DNA of 56,875 nucleotides from Mesorhizobium sp. LSHC420B00 (GTDB taxonomy: Bacteria > Pseudomonadota > Alphaproteobacteria > Rhizobiales > Rhizobiaceae), in contig NZ_AYVY01000008.1 of assembly GCF_000503055.1 (NCBI RefSeq), positions 1 to 56,875 on the forward strand, in the 5' to 3' direction. The notes beneath the pieces were generated by a model. It did not search any database and was not told where the DNA came from. It saw only the letters and a list, made by a program, of their open reading frames with translations. Shown here one piece after another: positions 25,251 to 34,436 of this stretch (the stretch's first letter is position 1; each line of letters starts with the position of its first letter). The position numbers were made by a program, and so were the translations under genes.

Positions 25251-27539
25251 TCAAGCGGCCACTTGCCCTTCAACCGCATGAACCAGGGCATCAGGGTCGA
25301 GCGGCTTGGTGACGAAGCCGCTCGCACCGTGGGCGAGCACGGCGTGGCGGGTCTTTTCCTGGCTGTCGGCCGACAGCACCATGATCGGCACCGGCGGAAC
25401 CGCGGTCTCCTCCTCATGGCGGCGGATGGCGGCGATGGCGTCCAGCCCGTCCATGACAGGCATATGCAGGTCCATCAGCACCACGTCGTAGCGGTGCTTA
25501 TGGCCGGTGCTGATGACCGCCTCGACCGCGGCCTTGCCGTTGCCGACCACTTTCACCCGATGCCCGGCCTTCAGGAGGGTGGCGCGGGCCAGCATGGCGT
25601 TGATGTCGTTGTCCTCGGCGATCAGCACCGACAGGCCCTGCTGGCGGCCGCCAATGGCGTGCCCAGCCTGCGCGCCGCGCTTTTGCGGTTGCGGCTCGGC
25701 GATGACCGGTGCGTGGCTGGTCAAAAGCACGCGCAGCAATGTCTCGCCGCGCACCGGCCTCGCCAGGAAGGTGGCGTAACCGTTGGCACGGAACTCGCCA
25801 AGCATGCCGCGGTCGGTCGGCGCGATCAGCGTCACCGCCTCGCAATCGACAAATCCGCTCTGGCGCAGGCGCCTGAGCAGCCTGCCGTCGCTTTGCTCCA
25901 TGGCAGCATCGACCAGAAGCACGTTGCAGCCCTCGGCGAAAGGGGCGGCCTGGGCGGCGGCGGCGGCCAGATCGACCGTTCCGCCATTGGCGCGAATGGT
26001 GCGGGCGATGGCTTCGGCCTCGACCAGGTTCTTCGACACGATTACCGCATGCCGGCCCAACAGCGCGTTCTGGCGGATCTGCAGCGCCTCGACGGCGGAA
26101 ATAGCGGGAATCTCGAAGACGAATTCGGATCCCTGGCCAAGCCGGCTCGACACCGAGATAGTGCCGCCCATCGCCGTCACCAGGCGCTTGGAAATCGCGA
26201 GACCGAGGCCGGCACCACCATGCGTACGGGTCGAGGTGCCGTCAGCCTGTTCGAAGTCCTCGAAGATGCGCTCCATGTCCTCCTCGCGCAGACCGGGGCC
26301 GGTGTCGGTGATGGTGAAGCGGATGCGGTTGGTGGTTTCGGTGCGGACGCGGCCGATGCTTGCCAGGACGCCGCCGCTGTCGGTGAACTTGACGGCATTG
26401 CCGATAAGGTTGAGCAGCACCTGCCTGACCCTGCCGGGGTCGGCGGTGATCAGCTGCGGCACGTCGGGTTCGACATGGCAGCCGAGGCCGATATCCTTGG
26501 CAAAAGCCCGCGCCGCCAAAAGCTCGATGACATTGTCGGCGATCTCGCGCACCGACATCGGTTGCGGTTCGGGATCGAAGCGGCCGGCCTCGATCTTGGA
26601 ATAGTCGAGCAGGTCCTCGATCAGCGCCAGCAGCGCGCTGGCCGAGGTCGAGATGGCGCCGACATAGGTCCGCTGCTCGGGCGAAAGGCTGGTGTCGGCG
26701 AGAAGCCGGGCCATGCCCATGATGCCGTTCATCGGCGTGCGTATCTCGTGGCTGACGGTGGCGAGGAAGCGCGATTTGGCCTGGCTCGCATATTCGGCCC
26801 GTTCGCGGGCGGTGATCAGCGAGGATTCGGCGCGTTTGCGGGCGGTGATGTCACGGGCGATGGCGCGATGCGAAACGGCGCCGCTGTCCTTGTCGCGCAC
26901 CGACAGCTCGATCCAAGAGAACCAGCGTGGGCCGTCCGGCGTGCGAATGGCGACATCAGTGGAACTCAGGCATTCATGGTCGGAAAAGGCGGCGTCGGGA
27001 ACGATGCCGACATCGATGCCTAGTTCCGCCAGGGTCTTGCCGGCGAGGTCGCGCTGGTCGGTTTCGACAAGGTCGGCGAAAACCTTGTTGGCGTAGACGA
27101 TATGGCCGTCGCGGTCGCGGTGGACGACGAGATCGCCGAGTGCATCGATCAGACCGCGAAAGCGCTCCTCGCTCTCCTGCATCTCCCACATGCGGTCGGC
27201 CAGCGTCTCGATCTCGGCGCGACTGCGGGCGGTCGTGGCATCGAGCAGGGCCACCGCGCGACGCTGGGTGCGCCTGTTGCGCAGATGCATGGCGAGCCCG
27301 GCGATGGCTGTCGCCAAAAGGCCAATGGTGATGAAGATCGGCGCTCCGGTCAGATGCGACAGGCCTGCCAGCACGACGATGGCGACGAGAGTCAGGAAGG
27401 GCAGGCCGTGGCGGTTGGCGTCCGGCAATTCCGGCGCCAGCGGCGGCGCGGCGACAAGCTGCCGCCCTGACGCCTCGGGGGCCGCCCGGTCGGCCCGTTC
27501 GGCTGGTTCCGCCTCTCTGATGCCGGGTTCCGCAATCAT
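25251..27539 (-). CDS. Hybrid sensor histidine kinase/response regulator
   Basis: Membrane hybrid kinase of 762 aa. Two transmembrane helices (about 47-62 and 65-86) are followed by a coiled segment, a PAS domain (about 122-235), HisKA with the phosphorylated His in [12 protein letters not shown] (H264), and HATPase_c with N381 in [18 protein letters not shown] and [10 protein letters not shown]. After it come two receiver-like domains. The first (about 495-605) keeps Asp544 but has lost the N-terminal acidic pair and has Arg594 in place of the conserved Lys, so it is probably inactive. The second (about 636-755) is intact: AEDND, phosphoacceptor D690 in VVLMDLHMP, and K745. Ligand and output are unknown; no response regulator gene adjoins it. 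Confidence 0.92.
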   Translation of the reverse strand: MIAEPGIREAEPAERADRAAPEASGRQLVAAPPLAPELPDANRHGLPFLTLVAIVVLAGLSHLTGAPIFITIGLLATAIAGLAMHLRNRRTQRRAVALLDATTARSRAEIETLADRMWEMQESEERFRGLIDALGDLVVHRDRDGHIVYANKVFADLVETDQRDLAGKTLAELGIDVGIVPDAAFSDHECLSSTDVAIRTPDGPRWFSWIELSVRDKDSGAVSHRAIARDITARKRAESSLITARERAEYASQAKSRFLATVSHEIRTPMNGIMGMARLLADTSLSPEQRTYVGAISTSASALLALIEDLLDYSKIEAGRFDPEPQPMSVREIADNVIELLAARAFAKDIGLGCHVEPDVPQLITADPGRVRQVLLNLIGNAVKFTDSGGVLASIGRVRTETTNRIRFTITDTGPGLREEDMERIFEDFEQADGTSTRTHGGAGLGLAISKRLVTAMGGTISVSSRLGQGSEFVFEIPAISAVEALQIRQNALLGRHAVIVSKNLVEAEAIARTIRANGGTVDLAAAAAQAAPFAEGCNVLLVDAAMEQSDGRLLRRLRQSGFVDCEAVTLIAPTDRGMLGEFRANGYATFLARPVRGETLLRVLLTSHAPVIAEPQPQKRGAQAGHAIGGRQQGLSVLIAEDNDINAMLARATLLKAGHRVKVVGNGKAAVEAVISTGHKHRYDVVLMDLHMPVMDGLDAIAAIRRHEEETAVPPVPIMVLSADSQEKTRHAVLAHGASGFVTKPLDPDALVHAVEGQVAA

Positions 27540-27627
27540 ACGGAATTCCTGCCAGACAGAGCTTATTGAAGGTTGTGGTTGATCGTTCGAATTTTAGCGG
27601 TCGCGCTCTTTTTTTCCCTTTGGAGCC

Positions 27628-28617
27628 TCACATGTCCACCACCACGCGGCCGCGGATCTTGCCCTCGACGATGTCATGCGCGGCGCCGATGATGCCGTCG
27701 AAGCCGATGCTCGTCGACAGGCTGGCAAGCTTTGCGTGATCGAGATCGGTGCCGATGCGGCGCCAGGCCTCGATGCGGACCGCCTTGGGCGCCATCACCG
27801 AATCGATGCCGAGCAGCGAGACGCCGCGCAGGATGAACGGGGCGACGCTTGCCGGCAGGTCCATGCCGCCGGCGAGGCCGCAAGCGGCAACGGCGCCGCC
27901 ATAGGAGGTCATCGACAGGACGTTGGCCAGCGTGTGCCTGCCGACAGCGTCGATGCCGCCGGCCCAGCGTTCCTTGGCTAGCGGTTTTGCAGGCTGCGCA
28001 AGCTCGTCGCGTGAAATCACTTCCGCGGCACCGAGGTCGGTCAGATAGGGGCTTTCGGCACTGCGGCCGGTCGAGGCGATGACGTGATAGCCGAGGCTGG
28101 ACAGGATCGAGACCGCGACCGACCCGACGCCACCGGCAGCGCCCGTCACCACCACAGGGCCGCGGTCGGGCACGATGCCGTGGCGCTCCAGCGCGATGAC
28201 GCAAAGCATGGCGGTGTAGCCGGCGGTGCCGACCGCCATCGCATCATGCGGGCTCATGCCGTCCGGCAGCGGTACCAGCCAGTCGCCCTTGACGCGGGCG
28301 CGTCCGGCAAAGGCGCCGAAATGCGTCTCGCCGACGCCCCAGCCGTTCAATATGACCTTGTCACCCTCGCGCCAGTCGGGATTGGAAGACGAGATGACGG
28401 TGCCGGCGAAATCGACGCCCGGCACCAGCGGCCAGCGGCGGATCACCGGCGCCTTGCCGGTGATTGCAAGGCCGTCCTTGTAGTTCACCGTCGTCGCCTC
28501 CACCGCGACGGTGACGTCGCCTTCCATCAGGTCTGCCTCGGTGAGCTCGGTCACCGCGACCGACTGGTTTTTCTCGGCGTCGCGCGAAACGAGGATGGCT
28601 TTGAAGGCTTCGGGCAT
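27628..28617 (-). CDS. MDR family quinone-type oxidoreductase (AcuI/YhdH-like)
   Basis: Zinc-free medium-chain dehydrogenase/reductase, 329 aa, of the YhdH/AcuI acrylyl-CoA reductase group. It carries YKDGLAITGKAPVIRRWPLVPGVDFAG near the N-terminus in two conserved blocks (NYKDGLAITGK and PLVPGVDFAGTV), and the NADPH-binding GAAGGVGSVAVSIL. In relatives it reduces acryloyl-CoA to propionyl-CoA; the substrate here is inferred only. The start at 28617 (MPEAFKAILVSRD) has AGGAGAAAAA just upstream. It precedes lspA's end by about 50 bases on the same strand. Confidence 0.87.
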   Translation of the reverse strand: MPEAFKAILVSRDAEKNQSVAVTELTEADLMEGDVTVAVEATTVNYKDGLAITGKAPVIRRWPLVPGVDFAGTVISSSNPDWREGDKVILNGWGVGETHFGAFAGRARVKGDWLVPLPDGMSPHDAMAVGTAGYTAMLCVIALERHGIVPDRGPVVVTGAAGGVGSVAVSILSSLGYHVIASTGRSAESPYLTDLGAAEVISRDELAQPAKPLAKERWAGGIDAVGRHTLANVLSMTSYGGAVAACGLAGGMDLPASVAPFILRGVSLLGIDSVMAPKAVRIEAWRRIGTDLDHAKLASLSTSIGFDGIIGAAHDIVEGKIRGRVVVDM

Positions 28618-28669
28618 TTTTTCTCCTCGGGCTTGCAAATAAGAAATGTGCGGTGCCGGGCGAGTGAGG

Positions 28670-29176
28670 TCAATCGCTCGATGTTCCGCGCCACCAGCCA
28701 ATGAGCTCATCGAAGACGACCAGCACGGCACCGACCGAAATGAAGGCATCGGCGAGGTTGAAGATCGCGAAGGACCAGACCGGCGTGTGAAACAGAATAT
28801 AGTCGATGACATGGCCATAGGCAGCGCGGTCGATCAGATTGCCGAGCGCGCCGCCGACGATCAGCGCGAAGCCGACGCGGGCAAGCAGGTGGCCGGGCGG
28901 CGTGCGGGCCGCAAGATAGAGAACGAAAGCGACCACCAGAACCGCGACGACCACCAGGCCGGTGTCGCCGAAGGACGAAAACAGCGAAAACGCGATGCCG
29001 GTGTTGTAGGTGCGGTACAGCGCCAGGAACGGCAGGAGATCGAGCCTTTCCTGGAAGGCAAGGCCGGTCTCGACCAGATATTTCAGCCACTGGTCGAGCG
29101 CTATCGCGGCGACAACCAGAAAAGCGTAGGGGCTCCAGGACTTCATGGTTTGCAGTTTCACGGTTTGGGATGTCAC
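28670..29176 (-). CDS. lspA: Lipoprotein signal peptidase (signal peptidase II)
   Basis: Aspartic protease of the inner membrane that removes signal peptides from prolipoproteins; 168 aa with four hydrophobic helices. Both catalytic aspartates are visible, in GNLIDRAAYGHVIDYI and FNLADAFISVG, and the N-terminal LDQWLK motif is present. It overlaps the preceding RNA methyltransferase gene by 4 bases (ATGA), suggesting coupled translation. An internal ATG (MKSWSPYAFL, residue 11) is an alternative start closer to the usual family N-terminus. Confidence 0.94.
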   Translation of the reverse strand: MTSQTVKLQTMKSWSPYAFLVVAAIALDQWLKYLVETGLAFQERLDLLPFLALYRTYNTGIAFSLFSSFGDTGLVVVAVLVVAFVLYLAARTPPGHLLARVGFALIVGGALGNLIDRAAYGHVIDYILFHTPVWSFAIFNLADAFISVGAVLVVFDELIGWWRGTSSD

Positions 29177-30036
29177 GATCGGGCATCCTCCGGGCCGAGC
29201 TTCAGCGCGCCGCGCCGGATCTCGAACAGCATGACGCCGGTGGCCACCGCAAGGTTGAGCGAATCGGCGCGGCCTGCCTGCGGTATCCGCAGCAGCTTGT
29301 CGCAGCTTGCGGCAAGCTCGTCAGGCAGGCCTTGCTGCTCGTTGCCCATCATCAAAAGCACCGGGCCTTTTGAAAAATCGACCGAGCGGTAATCGACCGC
29401 ACCCTTAAGATGGGTGCCGGCGACGAGGCCGGGAAAGCTCTTTCGCCAGGCGAGAAAAGCCTCGGCCGACGCCTTGGCGACCGGCACGGCGAAGATCGAG
29501 CCCATGGTGGCGCGTACCGTCTCGACCGAAAAGGGATCGGTGGTCTCGCCGACCAGGATGACGCCTTTGGCGCCGACGGCGTCGACCGTGCGGATGACGG
29601 TGCCGAGGTTGCCGGGGTCGCGGACGCGGTCGAGCACCACCCAGACGTCGCCATCATGGGCGCGAATGTCCTTCAGCGGCAGCAATTTCTGCGAGAACAC
29701 GCCGACGACCATTTGCGGATTGTCGCGGCGGGTGATGGCGACCAGCACGTTTTCCGAAACTTCAAGTACGGTGCCGCCGGCGGCAACCGTGCGCGCCGCA
29801 ACTTTTTCAACCGCCGCATTGCCACGTCCGGCCTTGGCGAAAACCAATGTCCTGATAGACCAGCCGAGATCGAGCGCGTCGATGACCAGCTTCAGGCCTT
29901 CGGCCATGAAGGCATTCTGCTGGTCGCGGAATTTCTTCTGCGCGAGCGCCTTGATGTCCTTGACCAGCGGATTGGCGAGGCTGGTGACTTCCTTCACCTG
30001 CCCTGGCGCGCCCGCGTGCCGTTCGTACGCACTCAT
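29173..30036 (-). CDS. TrmH/SpoU family RNA 2'-O-methyltransferase
   Basis: SPOUT-fold RNA methyltransferase, 287 aa. An N-terminal substrate-binding domain (about 15-110) is followed by the knot domain with VLDRVRDPGNLGTVIRT (motif 1, catalytic Arg), LLMMGNEQQGLP (motif 2) and IPQAGRADSLNLAVA (motif 3). These are the three SpoU signatures. Target is a ribose 2'-OH in rRNA or tRNA; the exact site is not readable. It abuts the upstream RlmI-like methyltransferase gene at 30036/30037. Confidence 0.92.
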   Translation of the reverse strand: MSAYERHAGAPGQVKEVTSLANPLVKDIKALAQKKFRDQQNAFMAEGLKLVIDALDLGWSIRTLVFAKAGRGNAAVEKVAARTVAAGGTVLEVSENVLVAITRRDNPQMVVGVFSQKLLPLKDIRAHDGDVWVVLDRVRDPGNLGTVIRTVDAVGAKGVILVGETTDPFSVETVRATMGSIFAVPVAKASAEAFLAWRKSFPGLVAGTHLKGAVDYRSVDFSKGPVLLMMGNEQQGLPDELAASCDKLLRIPQAGRADSLNLAVATGVMLFEIRRGALKLGPEDARS

Positions 30037-31101
30037 TCAGGCCACCCAGCGCGAGAACAGCGAGGTCGAAAGCGCCCGGCCGGCGGATTTCTCGCGGATG
30101 ATCAATTCGCCGGATTCGACCGTGCCGCCCATGCCGGCGAAGGTGTCGCGCATCAAGGCGTGGATGGCGAAGAAAGAGGCGCGGATCGAATAGGCGGTCA
30201 GCACCACAGCGAGCGGCTTCGGCGTCAGGATCGCACGGCAGATGTCGGTCAGCGCCGGCAAATCTTCGAACAGATGCCAGACCTCGCCCTTCGGTCCGCG
30301 GCCATAGGCGGGCGGGTCGAACAGGATGATGTCGTAGCGGCTGCCGCGGCGCTCCTCGCGCTCGGCGAATTTCACGGCATCGTCGAGGATCCAGCGGATC
30401 GGCCTTTGCGACAGGCCCGCCATCTCCTGGTTTTCGCGCGCCCAGCCGATCGCCTTCTTGGAAGCATCGACATGGGTGACCTCGGCGCCGGCACGCGCCG
30501 CCACCAGCGAGGCAAGACCGGTATAACCGAACAGGTTCAGCACCTTCACCGGCCGTTTTGCCGCCGCAATCAGCCCGGCCATGTGGTCCCAGTGCGAGGC
30601 CTGCTCGGGAAAGACACCGACATGGCGAAACGAAGTGAAGCGGCCGAGATAGTCGATGCCGTCATGCTTCATCGGCCAGGTCTCGCCGAGCGGCGTCTTC
30701 GGAAAGCGCCAGCGGCCGATGCCTTCCTCGTCGGTATCGCCGGTGAAAATGGCATCGGCGCGTTCCCAGTCCCTGGCCGGCAATGCCTTTTGCCAGATCG
30801 CCTGGCCCTCCGGCCGAACGATGCGGTAGGGGCCGTATTGCTCGAGCTTTTCTCCGGCGCCGCTGTCGAGCAGCGCGTAATCCTGATTGGCGCCGACTTC
30901 GAGGATCAGCGGCAGATGTTCGGCAGGCAGCGCGCCATCGCGGCGCGAAAGTGGGCGCGGCGCTGCTTTCTGCTCGGACCGGTCCTGCGGTTTCGTCTCC
31001 GGACCAGCGGTTGGATTGGGGTCGCGCCGCCGCGGCTGCTCTATCCCGCCTTTTTTCGCGGGCGGGCGGCTGTCGCGGCGTTTGTCGCGAAAAGGTTTCA
31101 A
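30037..31101 (-). CDS. Class I SAM-dependent (RlmI-like) RNA methyltransferase
   Basis: Methyltransferase of 354 aa, of the 23S rRNA cytosine-C5 methyltransferase-like group. An N-terminal, basic, low-complexity segment (1-60) precedes the Rossmann domain: VLNLFGYTGLASLVAARAGAEVTHVDAS (motif I, given in part), ILDDAVKFAEREERRG, and the catalytic IILFDPPAYGRGP (DPPxY/F). It lacks the N-terminal PUA domain of RlmI. No ATG occurs in frame near the conserved start; TTG at 31101 (LKPFRDKRRD) has GGAG 10 bases upstream and is the preferred start. The frame stays open far upstream, but that part lies antisense to other genes. Confidence 0.82.
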   Translation of the reverse strand: MKPFRDKRRDSRPPAKKGGIEQPRRRDPNPTAGPETKPQDRSEQKAAPRPLSRRDGALPAEHLPLILEVGANQDYALLDSGAGEKLEQYGPYRIVRPEGQAIWQKALPARDWERADAIFTGDTDEEGIGRWRFPKTPLGETWPMKHDGIDYLGRFTSFRHVGVFPEQASHWDHMAGLIAAAKRPVKVLNLFGYTGLASLVAARAGAEVTHVDASKKAIGWARENQEMAGLSQRPIRWILDDAVKFAEREERRGSRYDIILFDPPAYGRGPKGEVWHLFEDLPALTDICRAILTPKPLAVVLTAYSIRASFFAIHALMRDTFAGMGGTVESGELIIREKSAGRALSTSLFSRWVA

Positions 31102-31190
31102 GAAGGCGCATCTCCGGACGGCGGCTGCGCCGCTTCTGCCACAGCGAATTGACCGGCGCAACAAAAGGGCTGCAGGCGTTTGCGAACGGA

Positions 31191-31676
31191 TCAGCCACGC
31201 CTGATCGACAGCAGCCCGACTGCGAGCGCGATGAAACCGACGGCCTTGAAGCCGGTGACGACCATATGGCCGGCTTCCCAGCGGCTCCGGATAGCTTCGA
31301 AATTGCCCGGGATCGGTCCAGGCACCCAGGTGGCCAGGACATCGTTTGCCGGTTTGACGAGCGCAACCCACGCGACAAGCGCCATCAGATAAAGCATGGT
31401 GGCGGCCAACACCCACCAGAATGCCGGGCGGTCGCCGCGCAGCATCCATGCGAGGAGCCCCGGACAGGCGACGGCCGCCACGTCCAGCGGTGCGCCGACA
31501 GTCAAAAAGAACTGGAACTGAGCATTGAAGACCGTGGTTTCTCGCCAGAGCGAAGGCGGCCATCTGGTCAGCCGCGGCACCGATTCCAGTACGTGGGCGA
31601 AGGATGGTCCGAGGCTTAGGGCAGCAACGGTGGCGGTCAAAACAGACCAGAACAACAGAAGACCGCGTATATCCAT
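31191..31676 (-). CDS. DUF1772-like membrane protein
   Basis: Predicted four-helix inner membrane protein, 161 aa. The N-terminus RGLLLFWSVLTATVAALSLGPSFAHVLE, a central FFLTVGAPLDVAA and a C-terminal RSRWEAGHMVVTGFKAVGFIALAVG match the DUF1772/anthrone-oxygenase-like pattern. The conserved His, Asn-Asp (PANDVLATW) and Arg-Trp (RSRWEAGH) residues are visible. Function is unknown in bacteria. It is divergent from the WYL regulator gene (124-bp gap), which may control it. Confidence 0.75.
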   Translation of the reverse strand: MDIRGLLLFWSVLTATVAALSLGPSFAHVLESVPRLTRWPPSLWRETTVFNAQFQFFLTVGAPLDVAAVACPGLLAWMLRGDRPAFWWVLAATMLYLMALVAWVALVKPANDVLATWVPGPIPGNFEAIRSRWEAGHMVVTGFKAVGFIALAVGLLSIRRG

Positions 31677-31800
31677 AATGGCCAGACAACGGCGTCAGGC
31701 CGCATACGTTCCGGTCGGCGATCATCCTGCTTGCCGCCGAAAGCGCAGGCGCACTATCGTCCATCCAAATTGGGCATCCATCCAAACCGGGTTGCGATCC

Positions 31801-32484
31801 ATGTCCCGCGCCGAACGCCTGCTCGACTTGATCCAGATCCTGCGCCGGCATCGCCGGCCAGTCAGCGGCCGCAGCCTTGCCGGCGAAATGGGTGTGTCGA
31901 TCCGCACGCTCTATCGCGATATCGCCACGTTGCAGGGGCAGGGCGCACCGATCGAGGGCGAGGCGGGGCTGGGTTACGTGCTCAGGCCAGGCTTCATGCT
32001 GCCGCCCTTGATGTTCACCGACGAGGAGATCGAGGCGATCGTGCTCGGTTCGCGCTGGGTGGCCAAGCAGCCGGACTGGCGGCTTGCCAACGCCGCCACC
32101 GACGCGCTGGCCAAGATCGCCGCCGTGCTGCCGGACGATTTGCGCGAAGAGCTCGATGCCTCGACGCTGCTGGTCGGGTCGCGCACCGAGGTCACCGAAG
32201 GCATCGATCTCGGCGTGGTGCGGCAAGCCATCCGCGAGGAGCACAAGTTGAGCTTTGTCTATCGCGATGCCGGCGGCGCTGCCTCCGAGCGCACCGTCTG
32301 GCCGTTTGCACTCGGCTTCTTCGACAAGGTGCGCGTCGTCGCGGCGTGGTGCGAGATGCGCCAGGATTTCAGGCACTTTCGCGCCGATCGGATATCCGGC
32401 CTCAACGCCACCGAGACGCGTTATCCGCGCCGTCGCCAGGTGCTGCTCAAAGAATGGCGGGCGACGCTCGACAAGCCAAGCTAA
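31801..32484 (+). CDS. WYL/HTH (YafY-type) transcriptional regulator
   Basis: Regulator of 227 aa. An N-terminal HTH_11 domain (about 1-55) has RHRRPVSGRSLAGEMGVSIRTLYRDI, here seen as GEMGVSIRTLYRDIATLQG; the C-terminal WYL domain begins about 140 with VVRQAIREEHKLSFVY and holds TVWPFALGF. WYL domains bind nucleic-acid-derived or other ligands. The preferred start is ATG at 31801 (MSRAERLLDLIQIL). It lies between a divergent DUF1772-like gene and a VOC gene on the same strand; regulation of one or both is plausible. Confidence 0.9.
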   Translation: MSRAERLLDLIQILRRHRRPVSGRSLAGEMGVSIRTLYRDIATLQGQGAPIEGEAGLGYVLRPGFMLPPLMFTDEEIEAIVLGSRWVAKQPDWRLANAATDALAKIAAVLPDDLREELDASTLLVGSRTEVTEGIDLGVVRQAIREEHKLSFVYRDAGGAASERTVWPFALGFFDKVRVVAAWCEMRQDFRHFRADRISGLNATETRYPRRRQVLLKEWRATLDKPS

Positions 32485-32570
32485 GGCTGCCGCTCAGTTA
32501 AGACTGCTGCCAGAATCTGGCAGTGGTGCACGCTATGCTGCTCCAGTCGAAACCATCTGGAGAGCAATTC

Positions 32571-32939
32571 ATGACACCGCCCAATTTCGTCATCCTCTAT
32601 GTCGACAAGCCTGAGCAAAGCGGCGCCTTCTACAGCGCGCTGCTCGGACGCGAGCCGGTCGACACCTCGCCGACCTTCGTGTTGTTCGTGCTCGACAACG
32701 GCTTCAAACTCGGCCTCTGGTCGCGTCATACCGTAGAGCCGGCCGCGGCGGCCGCAGGCGGTGGCGCCGAGGTCGTCTTTGCGTTGGATACGCCTGGCGC
32801 TGTCGACACCACCCATGCCGAGTGGGCCGACCGTGGGCTGACCATCCTGCAGAGCCCGACCGACATGGATTTCGGCCGCACCTTCGTCGCGCTCGATCCG
32901 GACAACCACCGGCTACGGGTTTATTGGCAAAAGGAGTAA
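32571..32939 (+). CDS. VOC superfamily (glyoxalase-like) protein
   Basis: Single-domain VOC fold protein, 122 aa, with the two beta-alpha-beta-beta-beta modules characteristic of glyoxalase, dioxygenase and bleomycin-resistance proteins: FVILYVDKPEQSGAFYSALLG at the front and TFVALDPDNHRLRVYW at the back. The terminal FxxxDPDxHxLxxY is a family hallmark. Substrate unknown. The ATG at 32571 follows GGAGAGCAATTC. It is 86 bases after the WYL regulator gene and probably its target or co-transcript. Confidence 0.88.
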   Translation: MTPPNFVILYVDKPEQSGAFYSALLGREPVDTSPTFVLFVLDNGFKLGLWSRHTVEPAAAAAGGGAEVVFALDTPGAVDTTHAEWADRGLTILQSPTDMDFGRTFVALDPDNHRLRVYWQKE

Positions 32940-32940
32940 G

Positions 32941-33050
32941 GCAGTAGGGCAGTAGGCGAGAGCAAAGTAGCACTAGGCGCGGCGCCGCACGATTAGCACG
33001 GTTTCCTACTGCCCTACTGCCCTACTGCCCTACTGCCCTACTGCCCTACG
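32941..33050. repeat. Tandem octamer inverted structure between convergent genes
   Basis: Two copies of GCAGTAGG (32941-32956) face five full copies and one partial copy of the complementary CCTACTGC (33005-33050), separated by 48 bases. The arms form a perfect 16-bp stem and more through register shift. The structure begins one base after the VOC stop codon and runs into the cyclodeaminase coding sequence, supplying that gene's stop and last codons. It looks like a terminator expanded by slippage. Confidence 0.9.
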
Positions 33051-34003
33051 CTTGCGCGATACACGGCAATGCCGGCGGCCAGGTCCTCGAGGGCCGCGCC
33101 GACCGACTTGAACAGCGTGATCTCGTCATTGCCCTGCCGGCCTTTTTTCTGGCCGCGTGCCAGTTCATAGAGGTCGGCGACGATGGCTTGCGGCTTCAGC
33201 ACGCCGGAGGCCAGCGGCTGGACGATGTCGCCGGCTTCCTTGGTGGCGCCGGCGCGGGTGTCGACATAGACGCGGGCGCGTGCAATCGCGTCGTCGTCGC
33301 TTTCGCGCATCGCCGGCGTGAAGCCGCCAACCAGATCGACATGGGTTCCCGGTTTCAAGAGTACCCCTTTGATCAGTGGCGCGGTGGTGATGGTCGCCGA
33401 TGACACGATATCGGCCTGGCCGAGTTCGACGTCGAGATCGCCTGCGGCGTCGGCCGCAAAACCCTCGGCACGCAATTTTGCCGCGACCTTTTCGGCATTG
33501 GCCGGCGTGCGGTTCCAGATGCGGATGTTCTTGATCGGCCGCACCGCCGAATGCGCCTTTGCAAGGAATGGCGACAGCGCGCCGGCGCCGACCACCAGCA
33601 GCCGTGATGCGTCTTCGCGGGCCAGATAGGACGCGGCCAGTGCCGAGGCGCAGGCGGTGCGCCACTGCGTCAGCCGCTGGCCATCGATCAAGGCCTGAGG
33701 CTCGCCGGTGGCGCCGTCCAGCAACAGGTAGAGGCCCATCACCGCAGGCTTGCCGACGGCGTTGTTGTCGGGCGACACGGTGACGATCTTGACGCCGATA
33801 TGGCCATCGGCCGAGGTGCCGGCGTTGAAGTCGGTCCAGGCCGGCATCAGAAGCAGCGTCGAGGCGGCACCGTCGGGCCGCTCGACCGTGTGATGATGCC
33901 TGACCGGCTGCACGGCGCCGTCGCGAAAAGCGGCGCGCAATGTCTCGACCAGCCCGGGAAAGGTCAGCGCGCGGTCGACCTCGGCGGCGGAAATGGTCAG
34001 CAT
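33038..34003 (-). CDS. Ornithine cyclodeaminase/mu-crystallin family protein
   Basis: NAD(H)-dependent amino acid/imine enzyme family member, 321 aa. The first domain has HIGVKIVTVSPDNN (substrate Lys) and DGQRLTQWRTACASALAASYLA; the Rossmann domain has LLVVGAGALSPFLAKAH and the GGFTPAMRESDDDA loop. The conserved catalytic Asp of true ornithine cyclodeaminase cannot be confirmed by eye, so an imine reductase or related alanine dehydrogenase role is also possible. The last three codons and stop (V-G-Q-stop) are encoded inside the octamer repeat. A start at 34003 has GGAGCCATC upstream. Confidence 0.87.
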   Translation of the reverse strand: MLTISAAEVDRALTFPGLVETLRAAFRDGAVQPVRHHHTVERPDGAASTLLLMPAWTDFNAGTSADGHIGVKIVTVSPDNNAVGKPAVMGLYLLLDGATGEPQALIDGQRLTQWRTACASALAASYLAREDASRLLVVGAGALSPFLAKAHSAVRPIKNIRIWNRTPANAEKVAAKLRAEGFAADAAGDLDVELGQADIVSSATITTAPLIKGVLLKPGTHVDLVGGFTPAMRESDDDAIARARVYVDTRAGATKEAGDIVQPLASGVLKPQAIVADLYELARGQKKGRQGNDEITLFKSVGAALEDLAAGIAVYRASVGQ

Positions 34004-34054
34004 GATGGCTCCGTGGAGAAATAGGCCGGTTGCGCTTCCTGCCCGAGCCGCGGC

Positions 34055-34387
34055 TCAGTTCATCGGCTTCGGCAAGGCCGGGCCCTGCGCCGCTGTGGGC
34101 GCGCGGCTGACTGCCAGACGCAGGTTCTCGGCCTCGGCGGCGCGCTGGCGCGCCAGCTTGCGGTAGCGGCCCTGCTTGATCCAGGTCGCCAGGCTGCCGA
34201 CGATCATGCCGATGGCCAGCGCCAGGAACAGGAAAATGAACAGCGGCACGGTCAGCGTCAGCGCCGGATTGCCGGGATTGAACGGATCGAGCGTGAAGGC
34301 CACCGGTTCGCGGTTGGCGACGGCCAGCGCAATCAGGATGACGGCCAGCGGCACGAAAACCACGATGAGGATGAAGCGATTGAACAT
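34055..34387 (-). CDS. LapA domain (DUF1049) membrane protein
   Basis: Protein of 110 aa with two transmembrane helices (about 4-24 and 45-67), the LapA/lipopolysaccharide assembly A domain pattern, including VANREPVAFTLDPF between them and a basic coiled segment (about 70-95) in the cytoplasm. E. coli LapA works with LapB in LPS control; the alphaproteobacterial role is unproven. It lies just downstream of ihfB on the same strand, the usual order in rhizobia. Confidence 0.85.
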   Translation of the reverse strand: MFNRFILIVVFVPLAVILIALAVANREPVAFTLDPFNPGNPALTLTVPLFIFLFLALAIGMIVGSLATWIKQGRYRKLARQRAAEAENLRLAVSRAPTAAQGPALPKPMN

Positions 34388-34436
34388 GTTTTTCCGTTCG
34401 GAAGAAAAGGCAGCAACGGGTCGGCGGGCGCCGCGC

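Noticed and set aside
25263..27023. 586-aa plus-strand open frame opposite the hybrid kinase
   Set aside because: Kinase domains are clear; the reverse frame has no recognisable domain.
32941..33050. Octamer array considered as a CRISPR array
   Set aside because: 8-bp direct repeats without spacers and no cas genes nearby.
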